This document shows, in pieces, positions 34,029 through 42,703 of a stretch of 64,000 nt of DNA (within the stretch, counting starts at the first letter, position 1; each line of letters begins with the position of its first letter). The notes beneath the pieces are model-generated. The model was given only the letters and a program-made list of their open reading frames with translations, was not told the origin of the DNA and ran no database searches. Origin of the DNA: Mucilaginibacter sp. L3T2-6. GTDB taxonomy: Bacteria > Bacteroidota > Bacteroidia > Sphingobacteriales > Sphingobacteriaceae. Position numbers and translations under genes: made by a program. The stretch spans positions 310,001-374,000 of the forward strand of contig NZ_JAUMKC010000002.1 in NCBI RefSeq assembly GCF_030519355.1. The letters are read 5' to 3'.

Positions 34029-34099
34029 AGGTCGAAAGCGGATTCGAACCGCTGTAGGAGGTTTTGCAGACCTCTGCCTAGCCACTCGGCCATTCGACC
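34029..34099 (-). tRNA. tRNA-Cys (GCA)
   Basis: Read on the minus strand, GGTCGAA pairs with TTCGACC (7-bp acceptor, U73). The D stem is GCC/GGC, the anticodon stem GAGGT/ACCTC with loop CTGCAAA (anticodon GCA), and the T arm AGCGG-TTCGAAT-CCGCT. It is 71 nt and CCA is not encoded. Confidence 0.95.
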
Positions 34100-34115
34100 T
34101 TTTTTTACAAGGCTG

Positions 34116-34123
34116 CAAAAATA
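34116..34123 (-). promoter_or_regulatory. -7 box TATTTTTG of tRNA-Cys
   Basis: The minus strand reads TATTTTTG (TAnnTTTG), 16 nt before the mature 5' end of the tRNA. It lies just after the stop codon of the upstream methyltransferase. Confidence 0.55.
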
Positions 34124-34131
34124 ACAATTAT

Positions 34132-34887
34132 TTATTGCTTGCCAAGTTTATTTCTGCTTATTTCTGCACAAAATAATGCGGTAGCTATGCCCACGTTCAA
34201 CGATTCTGCTTTTCCGAGCCGCGGGATGGTTACCGGCTTATCTATTAAGCGCTCAATACCAGGCCGAACCCCGTTACCTTCATTGCCCATAACCAACAGG
34301 CCTTCGTTACCAAATTGAGTGCTGTAAATATTTTCGCCCTGCAGCATTGCCCCATATATTGGTAAGCCGAGTTGAGGTAAAACATTTTCAATATCAACAT
34401 AATGTACGTTTATTCGCGACAGCGAGCCCATGCTGGCCTGTACTACTTTTGGGTTATAGGCGTCAACAGTGTCTTCGGAGCATATCACATCTGTAATGCC
34501 AAACCAATCGGCGGTGCGGATAATAGTGCCCATGTTGCCGGGGTCCTGCACGCCATCTAAAACTAATGAGAACTTTTGTTTGAGCTTTTGGTTATTAAGC
34601 ATCGGGTGCTGCGGAATTTGCACCAGGGCAATTACATCCTGCGGGGTTTTCAGGCTGCTTACTTTCTGAACGTCTGTAACGGAAATGTTATATAAATTTA
34701 TTTTTCGGGATAAATTAAGCAATTTTGGGTCGAACGAAGCAGTGTGGTAGACGGCCTCGACCGGATAGCGGGAATTTAGAAATTCTATAACCGATTTATA
34801 CCCTTCCACCAAAAACAGGCCGCTCTGTTTGCGCTCTTTTTTGTGTTGAAGGGATTTTAGAAAACTGACTTGAGATTTTGAAAGCAT
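34132..34887 (-). CDS. SpoU/TrmH-family RNA methyltransferase
   Basis: The 251-residue SPOUT enzyme 2'-O-methylates ribose in rRNA or tRNA. It has an N-terminal L30e-like substrate-binding part (FLVEGYKSVIEFLNSR) and the knotted catalytic domain. The three SpoU motifs are seen: LDGVQDPGNMGTIIRTADWFG, LLVMGNEGNGVRPG and IPRLGKAESLNVGIATALFC. The target site cannot be told. The start codon at 34887 overlaps by 10 bp with the start of the divergent Omp85-like gene. tRNA-Cys follows it. Confidence 0.93.
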   Translation of the reverse strand: MLSKSQVSFLKSLQHKKERKQSGLFLVEGYKSVIEFLNSRYPVEAVYHTASFDPKLLNLSRKINLYNISVTDVQKVSSLKTPQDVIALVQIPQHPMLNNQKLKQKFSLVLDGVQDPGNMGTIIRTADWFGITDVICSEDTVDAYNPKVVQASMGSLSRINVHYVDIENVLPQLGLPIYGAMLQGENIYSTQFGNEGLLVMGNEGNGVRPGIERLIDKPVTIPRLGKAESLNVGIATALFCAEISRNKLGKQ

Positions 34888-37277
34888 ATATACAACCTAT
34901 TAGTTCCCGCCTTGCAATATTAAGTATTTTGCTGTTGTTTATAGGCAGCGGCTGTAGCTTAACCCGCCGCCTTAAGGACAATGAGGCATTGGTGCGTAAA
35001 ATTGAGATAAAGGGAGTTGATAAAGAGTTTGCCGAAGCCGCAGTTTTATATGTAGATAAGGGGCAGCAACCTAATAACGTCATCAACCTTCAGTTTTACT
35101 ACCTGTTCAGCAAGAACGGCAAGCGCGACATAGGCGAACCGCCCGCCATACTGGACAGCGGCCTGGTAGAATTTTCGCGCCTTCAGATCGAACGCTTTTT
35201 ACAGAACAAGGGTTATCTAAAGGCTAAAGTCGCCGATTCAATACTCGTAAAAAAGAAAAAAGCGACGCTGATATTTTCGGCTACTGAAGGGCCTTTGTTC
35301 CGTATCCGAAAACTGGAAGACAGCATAGCTGACCCATTGGTAAGAGACTTATACCGGGTAAACCGTCCCCGGTTTTCGCATGTGCAGCCGGGCGGCAGGT
35401 TTGATACCGACAGCCTGGCTTATGACCGTGACGAATTTTACCTGGTAATGAAACGAAACGGGTATTATGATTTTTATCGTCAGTACATCAATTATCAATA
35501 CGACTCAACCTTCCGCAGCAGCGTGGTAGATATCAAAATGATCATAGATAACCCGCCGGGCCGGTCTGCGCACCCTATTTATACCATTAACAACACACTG
35601 GTAACCGTAACGAAAAGTAACGGCCGCACTACTGGCAAGGCTGATACCCTGCAGGTTGACTCACAGTTCAGATATGTTGATTACTCCGGGAGGTTTAAGC
35701 CTCATGCGGTCATCAATTATGTGTTCCAGAAAAAAGGCGACAGGTACGACATCGACAAACAAACACTCACCACGTCGCGATTATCCGAACTGAACGTGTT
35801 CCGAAATGTGCCCAACCCCACCTATACTAAACTGGCCGATAGTACCAACCGCCTTAATACACGCATAGATATAACGCCTCTCAAACAATTCAGCGACCGT
35901 GTTGAAGGAGAATTCCTGTTTAACGGCGGACGTTTCGGCTATAACCTGGGGAATACATTCACAAACAGAAATGTTTTTAAGAACGCCGCTATCCTTCAGA
36001 TCAAAACAAACTGGAGTGTATTGTTCGATAATAACAGCAGCACAATAAATCACGCGGCTATCCAAAACCAGGACCTGCGGCTTGGCGCCAGCATTATTTA
36101 CCCGAGATTGATAGTCCCGGGCGTAACGCTGCCGATTTTTGGAAAATACAGTGTGCCACATACTACCTTGTCCAGCAACTATCAATTATTTTATCAAAAA
36201 GGCCTGGTTTCCCGCGAGAGCTTTACCAATTCCATCACCTACGATTTTTACGAAACCTCTCATAAGCTGCATATTTTTACGCCAATAAGCTTTGAATATT
36301 CGCGGGGCCGTATAGATACCGCGGCACAGCGGGAGCTGATAGAAAAGAACCTTTATGCCTACAGTTATCTTATCGGGCGCACTATATTTTCAATAGGCAG
36401 CCAGTACACTTATCAGCTGAATACCGACAGACTAAACACCTTCGGCAACTTTACTTATTTCAGGGGAAGTATCGATATCGGCGGCAACTCGCTTAGCCTT
36501 GTCAGCAATATTTTAAAAACCAAGCGCGATACTGCCGGCAACCGCACTATTTTTGGCTATCCCTTTGCCCAGTATGCCAAAGTGGAGACCGACCTGCGTA
36601 TTTACCGGAGTTTGGGCGGCGAGCGGCAGTTTATCTTCCGTATTAATCCAGGGATAGGTGTGCCATACGGAAACAGCGACGACCAGCACTGGATATTTGA
36701 AAAGGAATTTTATGCAGGCGGGGCGAATGATATGCGCGCATGGCTTCCCCGTACTTTGGGGCCGGGGCAGTTTAACCGTGCTAAGTTTTACGGTCCGTCA
36801 AGCGGCGACCCCTTACACCCGTCAAGCGGCGACCTGCTCAGGGCCAAGCTGAAATACCTGGATGAATATGGCGAAATAAAAATTATCACCAACGCTGAAT
36901 ATCGCTATAAACTTGCCGACAACTTTTTTGGGGCAAAATTAAAGGGCGCTGTATTTGTGGATGCCGGCAACGTATGGCGTCTGCACAAACAGCCTGATCA
37001 GCCAAACTCAGAATTCAGACTGAATAATATTCTGCAATCTACCGCAATGGATATCGGCACCGGCCTCCGGTTCGACCTTTCTTTCTTTGTGTTTCGCCTG
37101 GATGCTGCGTTTAAATTTAAAGACCCTCAATTTACCGGCGCTGATTCGTGGGTGCTTGTCCATCACTTCAGCGAGCTGTTTACGCCCGGGGAATTTAAGG
37201 CGCGATACAAAGCCGCCAACACCGGTGATAGCTATAACTTTATGCAGTTGAACTTTGGCGTGGGGATGCCTTTTTAG
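34878..37277 (+). CDS. Omp85/BamA-like outer-membrane lipoprotein
   Basis: The 799-residue protein has a lipoprotein signal (ILSILLLFIGSGCSLTRRLKD), a POTRA-type N-terminal region (for example EIKGVDKEFAEAAVLYVDKG, and later LSELNVFRNVPNPTYT). A long C-terminal beta-barrel (Bac_surface_Ag) ends in GDSYNFMQLNFGVGMPF with a terminal Phe. It contains RGSIDIGGNSLSL and FYAGGANDMRAWLPRTLGPGQF, typical of the surface-antigen barrel. It is likely a BamA/TamA-related assembly factor for outer-membrane proteins, of the lipoprotein subtype common in Bacteroidota. The start is TTG at 34878 because an in-frame stop lies 10 nt upstream and no ATG precedes the signal peptide; its 10 bp overlap the divergent SpoU gene. 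Confidence 0.9.
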   Translation: MKAYIQPISSRLAILSILLLFIGSGCSLTRRLKDNEALVRKIEIKGVDKEFAEAAVLYVDKGQQPNNVINLQFYYLFSKNGKRDIGEPPAILDSGLVEFSRLQIERFLQNKGYLKAKVADSILVKKKKATLIFSATEGPLFRIRKLEDSIADPLVRDLYRVNRPRFSHVQPGGRFDTDSLAYDRDEFYLVMKRNGYYDFYRQYINYQYDSTFRSSVVDIKMIIDNPPGRSAHPIYTINNTLVTVTKSNGRTTGKADTLQVDSQFRYVDYSGRFKPHAVINYVFQKKGDRYDIDKQTLTTSRLSELNVFRNVPNPTYTKLADSTNRLNTRIDITPLKQFSDRVEGEFLFNGGRFGYNLGNTFTNRNVFKNAAILQIKTNWSVLFDNNSSTINHAAIQNQDLRLGASIIYPRLIVPGVTLPIFGKYSVPHTTLSSNYQLFYQKGLVSRESFTNSITYDFYETSHKLHIFTPISFEYSRGRIDTAAQRELIEKNLYAYSYLIGRTIFSIGSQYTYQLNTDRLNTFGNFTYFRGSIDIGGNSLSLVSNILKTKRDTAGNRTIFGYPFAQYAKVETDLRIYRSLGGERQFIFRINPGIGVPYGNSDDQHWIFEKEFYAGGANDMRAWLPRTLGPGQFNRAKFYGPSSGDPLHPSSGDLLRAKLKYLDEYGEIKIITNAEYRYKLADNFFGAKLKGAVFVDAGNVWRLHKQPDQPNSEFRLNNILQSTAMDIGTGLRFDLSFFVFRLDAAFKFKDPQFTGADSWVLVHHFSELFTPGEFKARYKAANTGDSYNFMQLNFGVGMPF

Positions 37278-37397
37278 TTCAATGTAATAGTTCATTGTTC
37301 ATAGCAGGATAATATTTTTGTTATATAGCAAACACTTGAAGGGTTAGATACTACTTCCTGCAGCGGCTATGAACTGTTAACCATCAATTAAGAACTC
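37277..37397. repeat. GTTCATTG-word element with inverted arm
   Basis: AGTTCAAT, TAGTTCAT and TGTTCATAGC (37276-37305) recur inverted as GCTATGAACTG and AAGAACT (37366-37395). The perfect part is GTTCATAGC (37297-37305) against GCTATGAAC (37366-37374). It starts at the stop codon of the Omp85-like gene. Confidence 0.5.
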
Positions 37398-37511
37398 TCC
37401 AAGTACTTTTATGTATCGTATCTATCTATAAATGCGCATCGTAATCGCGTACAACCAAAGGGAATATTGCGTGTTGGCAACCTTGCCTTATAGTTTAATA
37501 TCTATGAAAAT

Positions 37512-37541
37512 AAAGGCGCCATGGGAAACTGCGGCGCCTTT
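37512..37541 (-). terminator. terminator of the kinase-like gene
   Basis: AAAGGCGCC at 37512-37520 pairs with GGCGCCTTT at 37533-37541; the minus strand continues with ATTTTCATAG. Confidence 0.7.
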
Positions 37542-37580
37542 AAACTTTTGTGTCGTCAATCAACCAGTTATGAGGAAACC

Positions 37581-38567
37581 CTAATAATTCCCTCGCCCGA
37601 CAATTTCAACCGCCTCATCAAACCTTGGGAGCTTTGCATTTTGTTTGAATTGCTCCATGTGTACTAATGCGTAACGCATGCGGGATTCCTTGCCGGCAAA
37701 GGTGATATCGCCATTCCAAATGCCATTATGATACTCAAAGAATGGAGGTATTGGTTTTTTAAGATCGCCCTCCTCCGGCTTTTTGCCAAACAGTAGAAAG
37801 GTGACGAAATAAAATAAATGGAGCAGCTGCCGCATCAGGAAGAAACGTGCACTCCGGTAGTCTGTTACTTCACCGTTAAAATAATTTTCCAGGTATTGTC
37901 GCTCATCCTGCTCTGTCTTTACTAAGAAATTCGCTGGCACGGCGAGGTCCAGGTAGCGATCATTCAGGAAGGCAGCCTCCCAGTCGACCAGCCAAAGCCG
38001 TTTACCGTCAAATAACATATTTTCCGGTTTAAGGTCGTTATGGCAGGCAACCATATCGTTGCCATGGCGCGGGTAAACATTTTTTATACGGTTATATATA
38101 CGGAATAGCTCATCAGTTATGTTTAACGGCATAGTCTTAGCGGCCTGGAACTTTTGAATCAAGGCTTCCATTGAGTCGAGATAATTGATACGGAAAGGGA
38201 ATGGCGGCAAGCCGTGCAGCCGTTTCAGCAATTCCGGCATTACTTTTTTTGCCTCGTCAATCGGGAAGGGCCTGGCATCTATAAAATCTGTCACCGCAAT
38301 TCTTTCCTCTGCGTTAGCATACCAAACTTTCGGCGCTATGCGGGCTTCGGCTGCCGCCTGCATACAGGCATATTCTAATGAAGGGGCGCTTATGGCGTCG
38401 GTACGGGTAATAATGCGCAGCAGGTAGGGCTTTCCGCGTACAACAATCTTCAGCACTACTGCTGATGAAAGTCCGGCGGTAAGCTGGCGCATGTTATCGA
38501 TTTTGCTTGTGCCAAAGGTTGTTTGAAGTGCATTCAGGACAGCTTCTTTCTTGTTTTCCGGGATCAT
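37581..38567 (-). CDS. choline-kinase / aminoglycoside-phosphotransferase fold protein
   Basis: The 328-residue protein has the kinase-like fold of the APH/choline kinase group. It contains QLTAGLSSAVVLKIVVRGKPYLLRI (the ATP-binding lobe with Lys), then the catalytic loop MVACHNDLKPENMLFDG and the metal-binding LWLVDWEAAFLNDRYLDLAV. The CHNDLxPxN and DWE motifs fit choline/ethanolamine kinases better than drug-modifying enzymes. The substrate (choline, ethanolamine, a sugar or nothing known) is not evident from context. It has its own terminator and a long upstream spacer. Confidence 0.85.
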   Translation of the reverse strand: MIPENKKEAVLNALQTTFGTSKIDNMRQLTAGLSSAVVLKIVVRGKPYLLRIITRTDAISAPSLEYACMQAAAEARIAPKVWYANAEERIAVTDFIDARPFPIDEAKKVMPELLKRLHGLPPFPFRINYLDSMEALIQKFQAAKTMPLNITDELFRIYNRIKNVYPRHGNDMVACHNDLKPENMLFDGKRLWLVDWEAAFLNDRYLDLAVPANFLVKTEQDERQYLENYFNGEVTDYRSARFFLMRQLLHLFYFVTFLLFGKKPEEGDLKKPIPPFFEYHNGIWNGDITFAGKESRMRYALVHMEQFKQNAKLPRFDEAVEIVGRGNY

Positions 38568-39193
38568 AAATCAGGCTTTTAAATGAGGTTGACGGTCAAA
38601 TTTATAGCCGGACCTTGACTTTTTTTCGCATTTTAAACTATATTTTTTCAAGCATACTGTACGTTATGTTTTTGCGTTTACCTTTCAGATAACCTTTAAA
38701 ATCAGGGCTGAAATCGGGTGAATTGAGTGCAGTATCCGATAGGAATTTTGTATCTTTGCATATACTCCGGGACACAGCCACCCTTCCCGTATCCAACTTA
38801 AAAATATCAATATATATTGATCCTTAGCACAACCGTTAATAGCTGATTTGCTAATTAATCTAAAGTTTGTTCTTTGATGGTCTTTGTTTTTCCGGGGCAT
38901 AAAAACCCTCAAATTTGCCTTGGAAACCTGTTGTTATCCCGTTTGGACAGAGTTAAGGTGGTTTTCAGACCGAACGAGCATAATGGTTCTGGCCCGTTCA
39001 GCAGACATATTTGTAGATGGGCAAAACGGATTTAGCCCGTTTTTGATGGTCTTTTTGTTATGGGCAAAACGTGTTATGCCCATTTTCCTGAGGTTTTTGT
39101 AGATACGCTAAGAGCATTATGCCCATCTACATTTAGACAACTTTGCCCGAACGGGCCGGAAAATCTATTTACATATGCTTACATTTATACCCG
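38568..39193 (+). other. 625-bp gene-free region with nested hairpins
   Basis: No plausible coding frame is seen. TATCTTTG at 38751-38758 matches the -7 consensus and could start a transcript. From 39012 there are nested structures: a perfect 12-bp inverted pair TGTAGATGGGCA (39012-39023) with TGCCCATCTACA (39120-39131), and ATGGGCA (39060-39066) with TGCCCAT (39077-39083) followed by TTTT. There is also GGGC (39019-39022) with GCCC (39035-39038) followed by GTTTTT, plus CCCGTTC and GCCCGAACGGGCC further out. This could be a noncoding RNA, tandem terminators or another word-repeat element. Confidence 0.45.
39012..39131. repeat. inverted repeat with internal terminator-like hairpins
   Basis: The outer arms TGTAGATGGGCA and TGCCCATCTACA match perfectly over 12 bp. 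The word ATGGGCA is present twice forward and twice inverted between the arms, and GGGCAAAACG twice. Confidence 0.6.
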
Positions 39194-40375
39194 ATGAAAC
39201 GCCAATCCCGCAGATCTCCTTTCCTCTTCTTTTTACTATTGCTAACGGCGTGTTTTTTTTCGGCGTGCCAGAAGGAATTGATACCAGGACAGCATGGGAC
39301 CGTGCCGATTGATACAACAGGCACAGGAACGGGGCCGGGGCCAACCGTTCCGGATACACTGCCATCTTTTTACAGCCCGGCTGCGGTAGCCATTGATGCA
39401 TCCGGAAATATCTTTGTGGCGGATTATGGCAATAACCTCATCCGGCGGATCAGCCCATTGGGCATGGTAGGCACACTGGCCGGAAACGGGCAACAGGGTA
39501 GGGTAGACAATACCGGTATGTCGGCCTCGTTCAACCAGCCGGCCGGTATAGCAGTGGACGCCGAAGGGAATGTTTACGTGGGCGACGCGGGCAATAATCG
39601 GATTCGCAAAATCTCGTCAGCAGGTGTTGTAACCACGCTGGCCGGCAGCGACAGCACGGGCTACGCTGATGGTGCAGGCATTACGGCTGCATTTTTTCAC
39701 CCTGAGGGACTTACCCTTGACCATGCGGGGAATGTGTATGTAGCCGACGCAGGTAATAATGTAATAAGAAAGATTGCGCCAGATGGTACCGTCAGTACTT
39801 TTGCCGGCAATAGTTCTGCCATAGGCGAGGCGGCTATTTTCAGCGACCCAACGGGCGTTACGGCGGATGGCGCCGGAAATTTATATGTAGCTAACGCACT
39901 TAAGAATAATATATTAAAGGTAACGCCGGCGGGGACAGCCGCTACATTTGCCGGCGCCGGTGATTTTGGTTCGGCAAACGGACCCGGCACCGTGGCGACC
40001 TTCTATTTCCCCAACAGCGTTGCGGCAGATGCTTCGGGCAATGTGTATGTTTCAGATGGTGTAAATAACCTTATCCGAAAAATAAGCCCCGATGGTACGG
40101 TAAACACCTTAGCCGGGAGTGGTAAAGCAGGCGCGGCTGATGGAGAGGGTACCGCAGCATCGTTCGACGGGCCGGCAGGTTTGGCGGTTGATGCGACCGG
40201 TAACGTGTATGTGGCAGACTCGAACAATAACCTTATCCGAAAAATTACACCTGCCGGCGTCGTAATTACAGTTGCCGGGAGCGGTTATTCAGGGTCAAGA
40301 AACGGGCAGGCAACAACAAGGAATAATCCGAAGGCGATAGGCAGGGCAAGGGCGCCAAAGTTTAAGATATTCTAA
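39194..40375 (+). CDS. NHL-repeat lipoprotein
   Basis: The 393-residue protein has a lipobox (LLTACFFSACQKE) and a Thr/Gly/Pro linker (TTGTGTGPGPTVPD), then six NHL beta-propeller repeats. Each shows the pattern GNVYVADxxNNxIRKI, for example GNIFVADYGNNLIRRI, GNVYVGDAGNNRIRKI and GNVYVADSNNNLIRKI, with a TLAG / FAG turn between blades. This makes a surface or periplasmic six-bladed propeller; binding partner unknown. The frame continues upstream to a TTG at 39143, but only the ATG at 39194 gives a proper lipoprotein signal. Confidence 0.88.
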   Translation: MKRQSRRSPFLFFLLLLTACFFSACQKELIPGQHGTVPIDTTGTGTGPGPTVPDTLPSFYSPAAVAIDASGNIFVADYGNNLIRRISPLGMVGTLAGNGQQGRVDNTGMSASFNQPAGIAVDAEGNVYVGDAGNNRIRKISSAGVVTTLAGSDSTGYADGAGITAAFFHPEGLTLDHAGNVYVADAGNNVIRKIAPDGTVSTFAGNSSAIGEAAIFSDPTGVTADGAGNLYVANALKNNILKVTPAGTAATFAGAGDFGSANGPGTVATFYFPNSVAADASGNVYVSDGVNNLIRKISPDGTVNTLAGSGKAGAADGEGTAASFDGPAGLAVDATGNVYVADSNNNLIRKITPAGVVITVAGSGYSGSRNGQATTRNNPKAIGRARAPKFKIF

Positions 40376-40378
40376 TCC

Positions 40379-40434
40379 GCTGATTTGCTGCTTATTTTAA
40401 GTTTAAATTTGAAAAAATAAGCCGGTAAATCAGC
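40379..40434. terminator. long bidirectional hairpin between convergent genes
   Basis: GCTGATTT (40379-40386) pairs with AAATCAGC (40427-40434). Inside them GCTTATTTT and AAAATAAGC pair as well, forming an almost continuous stem. It separates the NHL gene and the 107-residue gene. Confidence 0.8.
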
Positions 40435-40448
40435 AATTCTTTAACTGA

Positions 40449-40772
40449 TCAATATTTCATTATATAATTTGCCACTTGCTTTTGCTCGTCAACGGTAAGC
40501 AGATCGCCGCGGTAGGCCCAATGGGAGAGGCCATCGAAAACTACTTCGCCGAGGTAGTCGGGGTTAAGATAATCCGGCAGGTCGTTATTCGGCGCGGTAG
40601 TTTCTAAAGGCTCCGTAAATAAGGCCGATTCATCACCGAAAGCATCTTTAAAAATTTTGTAAGTACCTGTTGGATGCAGGCCTTTTTTATCTTTTTCTAA
40701 AACGGGTTCGATAATAATATCGCGTTTGCCCCCGTCACCGGTAGTCAGGCTAAGTTGTAATGGGTTGATCAT
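40449..40772 (-). CDS. small protein of unknown function
   Basis: The 107-residue protein has no signal or membrane segment and an acidic composition (MINPLQLSLTTGDGGKRD, then DAFGDESALFTEPLETT and LPDYLNPDYLGEVVFDG). I do not recognise a family. The regular spacing of Asp/Pro turns suggests a compact soluble domain. It is convergent with the NHL lipoprotein and shares a terminator hairpin with it. Confidence 0.6.
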   Translation of the reverse strand: MINPLQLSLTTGDGGKRDIIIEPVLEKDKKGLHPTGTYKIFKDAFGDESALFTEPLETTAPNNDLPDYLNPDYLGEVVFDGLSHWAYRGDLLTVDEQKQVANYIMKY

Positions 40773-41080
40773 TTGTAATTACACTATGAACATAAATACA
40801 GGCAGGCAGGATGTTTGTTTTGCGGTGTGATTTAAAAGCCTGTAAATTATCTATCCTGAAAAACGGACAGGTGCATATGCCCGTTTAAAACATGCTTAGC
40901 ACTCTTCGGAATAGTTAAAAAAAACGACTATAACCCATGTTTCCAGTTAAATAGCTAATTAAGAGGTTAGTAGCTAAATTTATTGTAGGGGGATAATAAA
41001 TTAATTAGAACAATAAATTAAACCAGGGTATAATGGCATGGTATTTAGACGGGTAGGTGAATAAACATAATACAAATACC
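40773..41080. other. intergenic region between divergent genes
   Basis: About 308 A+T-rich bases lie between the 107-residue gene and the PA2169-type gene. I see no gene or clear hairpin; TAATTAAGAGG-like words are present but do not form a convincing box. Confidence 0.4.
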
Positions 41081-41539
41081 ATGGAAACTACAGAAAAATC
41101 AATCGACGTACTAAATGATTTGATAGAGATCAACAACGACCGCGTTGCAGGCTTCGAAAAAGCAGCGAAGGACCTCGGCGAGGGCGATTTTGACTTGAAA
41201 GGAATATTTGCGCAGTATGCGCAGGAAAGCCGCATTTATTCGACAGAGTTGTCTTCAGCTGTTGTCGCGCTGGGTGGCGAAGCTGAACGCGGAACGGGTA
41301 TGGGCGGCGATATACACCGCGCCTGGATTGACGTAAAGGCTACATTTACCGGCCATGACCGCAAGAGCGTTTTAGCTGAATGTGAGCGCGGCGAAGATGC
41401 GATTAAAAAAGCATACCAGTCGGCACTTGATCCTGAAAATGAGCTGTCATTTGATGTAACCGACATGATCCGCCGGCAGCAGCAAGGCATACAGGCCGCT
41501 CACGATCGAATCAAGGCATTAAGGGACAGTGCTGCGTAA
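41081..41539 (+). CDS. PA2169-family four-helix-bundle protein (DUF2383)
   Basis: The 152-residue soluble helical protein has the ferritin-like PA2169/DUF2383 pattern: DVLNDLIEINNDRVAGFEKAA, GIFAQYAQESRIYSTELSSAV, IHRAWIDVKATFTGHDRKSVL and CERGEDAIKKAYQSAL. It ends with IRRQQQGIQAAHDRIKAL. It is typical of stress-associated small proteins in Bacteroidota; the function is unknown. A GTG at 41057 would add eight residues, but the ATG at 41081 (METTEKSIDVLN) matches the family N-terminus. Confidence 0.82.
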   Translation: METTEKSIDVLNDLIEINNDRVAGFEKAAKDLGEGDFDLKGIFAQYAQESRIYSTELSSAVVALGGEAERGTGMGGDIHRAWIDVKATFTGHDRKSVLAECERGEDAIKKAYQSALDPENELSFDVTDMIRRQQQGIQAAHDRIKALRDSAA

Positions 41540-41562
41540 CGATTATTAGAATAGGGTAGGCA

Positions 41563-41628
41563 GAATTAACAGATTTAAGCATTGTTACCAGGTTTCAAAT
41601 CCTGTGCGATCTTAAAATCTGTTAATTC
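41563..41628. repeat. long hairpin between convergent genes
   Basis: GAATTAACAGATTTAAG (41563-41579) pairs with CTTAAAATCTGTTAATTC (41611-41628), 17 bp with one extra A. The word AAATCTGTTAATTC resembles the AAATCTGCGAAA words at 5700 and 29400, so it may belong to a dispersed family. It probably also acts as a bidirectional terminator. Confidence 0.6.
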
Positions 41629-41632
41629 CAAT

Positions 41633-42166
41633 TTAGAATATACTTTTCAACCCATCAATAATACTCTGAAAAAATGTTGACAGGTTTAAATTGTTATGAT
41701 AATTGAAGTAAAGGAATATACAGAATATAATTATGGCAATAATGATAAATCTGCGGAACATATAGGCCAACAACACCAAACCGCACGGAATAGCGAGTAA
41801 CAGTATCCAGCTGATGTGTATCGGGCTTAATTTGTCGTCGTGCTTATAGATGTAATATAATATACCACTTGATCCCTTATCATTTTGATGGCGGGCATAC
41901 AGGAATGTAGATCTGTCGATTTTGTGCCGGTAGAATGCTGTGCCCTTATCAAAAGTGAGCTGCTCTTCAAAGCCATTCATCGTAAAAGTAAACACACCAT
42001 TTACGTTTTCCTGGATAATACCGGCGGTATCGGTAGCAACAACGGCTACTTCGCTCCGGGCAAACGGATTTTCTTTTATTACAAAATGTTCAATTGCGAT
42101 GGTATCGGCAAATGAAATAGTTGCTGATACGGTAAGCACACAAAGAAGCAGTAGTAGTTTCTTCAT
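41633..42166 (-). CDS. exported membrane protein of unknown function
   Basis: The 177-residue protein has a signal peptide (MKKLLLLLCVLTVSATISFA), a periplasmic part of about 95 residues and two close membrane helices (ISWILLLAIPCGLVLLAYMF, then FIIIAIIIFCIFLYF). The soluble part includes ARSEVAVVATDTAGIIQEN and FTMNGFEEQLTFDKGTAFY. I do not recognise a family. A frame start seven residues upstream is possible; the ATG at 42166 gives the better signal. Confidence 0.65.
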   Translation of the reverse strand: MKKLLLLLCVLTVSATISFADTIAIEHFVIKENPFARSEVAVVATDTAGIIQENVNGVFTFTMNGFEEQLTFDKGTAFYRHKIDRSTFLYARHQNDKGSSGILYYIYKHDDKLSPIHISWILLLAIPCGLVLLAYMFRRFIIIAIIIFCIFLYFNYHNNLNLSTFFQSIIDGLKSIF

Positions 42167-42208
42167 TTTTGAGCAGAATAGATGCAATAAAAATACAGTT
42201 TTAAGCTA

Positions 42209-42703
42209 TCAGTTCAGCAAATAAATGCTCAAATTAAGCGCGGTGGCAAAGCTTACCCAAAGCAGATAAGGAACCAGCAGCCATGCGGCGGTAGTACTGA
42301 ACTTGTTGAACCAACGGATGTTGAGAATTATGCTGACCCAAAGCAGCAGCACTACAATAAGCGCCGGCAAAATAGCATGTGCCCCAAAAAATATCAGCGA
42401 CCAGGAAAAGTTCAGCGCCAGCTGCACCACATAGATAATAACCGTGATGACATACACGCGGGATTTATCGCGCCGTTCCCAAACAAGGTAAGCAGCAATG
42501 GCGATCATGACATAAAGTGAAGTCCATACAGGTGCAAATAACCAGTTTGGCGGGTTGAACGATGGCTTATTAAGCATGCTGTACCAACCGGCAATCTGAG
42601 GGCGGGTAAATAAGGATGCTGTAAAGCCAATCGTCAGTGTGATCAGTATGCTGATGAAAAATGGCAAAAATTTGAATTTTTTGGCAGGCGCGGTGATATT
42701 CAT
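42209..42703 (-). CDS. TspO/MBR-family membrane protein
   Basis: The 164-residue protein has five membrane helices and the TspO signature WYSMLNKPSFNPPNWLFAPVWTSLY. NFSWSLIFFGAHAILPA and YLLWVSFATALNLSIY follow. TspO proteins bind porphyrins, cholesterol-like or stress ligands; the exact ligand here is unknown. The ATG at 42703 (MNITAPAKKFKFLP) seems more natural than the ATG nine residues upstream (42730). It is divergent from the SAM riboswitch, so it is not controlled by it. Confidence 0.92.
   Translation of the reverse strand: MNITAPAKKFKFLPFFISILITLTIGFTASLFTRPQIAGWYSMLNKPSFNPPNWLFAPVWTSLYVMIAIAAYLVWERRDKSRVYVITVIIYVVQLALNFSWSLIFFGAHAILPALIVVLLLWVSIILNIRWFNKFSTTAAWLLVPYLLWVSFATALNLSIYLLN

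Noticed and set aside
38884-39102. 72-codon frame in the gene-free region
   Set aside because: It runs through nested hairpins and has no family features; the DNA structure explains the lack of stops better than coding.
39143-39193. Longer start for the NHL lipoprotein from a TTG at 39143
   Set aside because: It would put 17 residues before the lipoprotein signal and start in the palindromic GCCCGAACGGGCC region.
42209-42703. TspO as the target of the SAM riboswitch
   Set aside because: It is transcribed on the other strand, away from the riboswitch.
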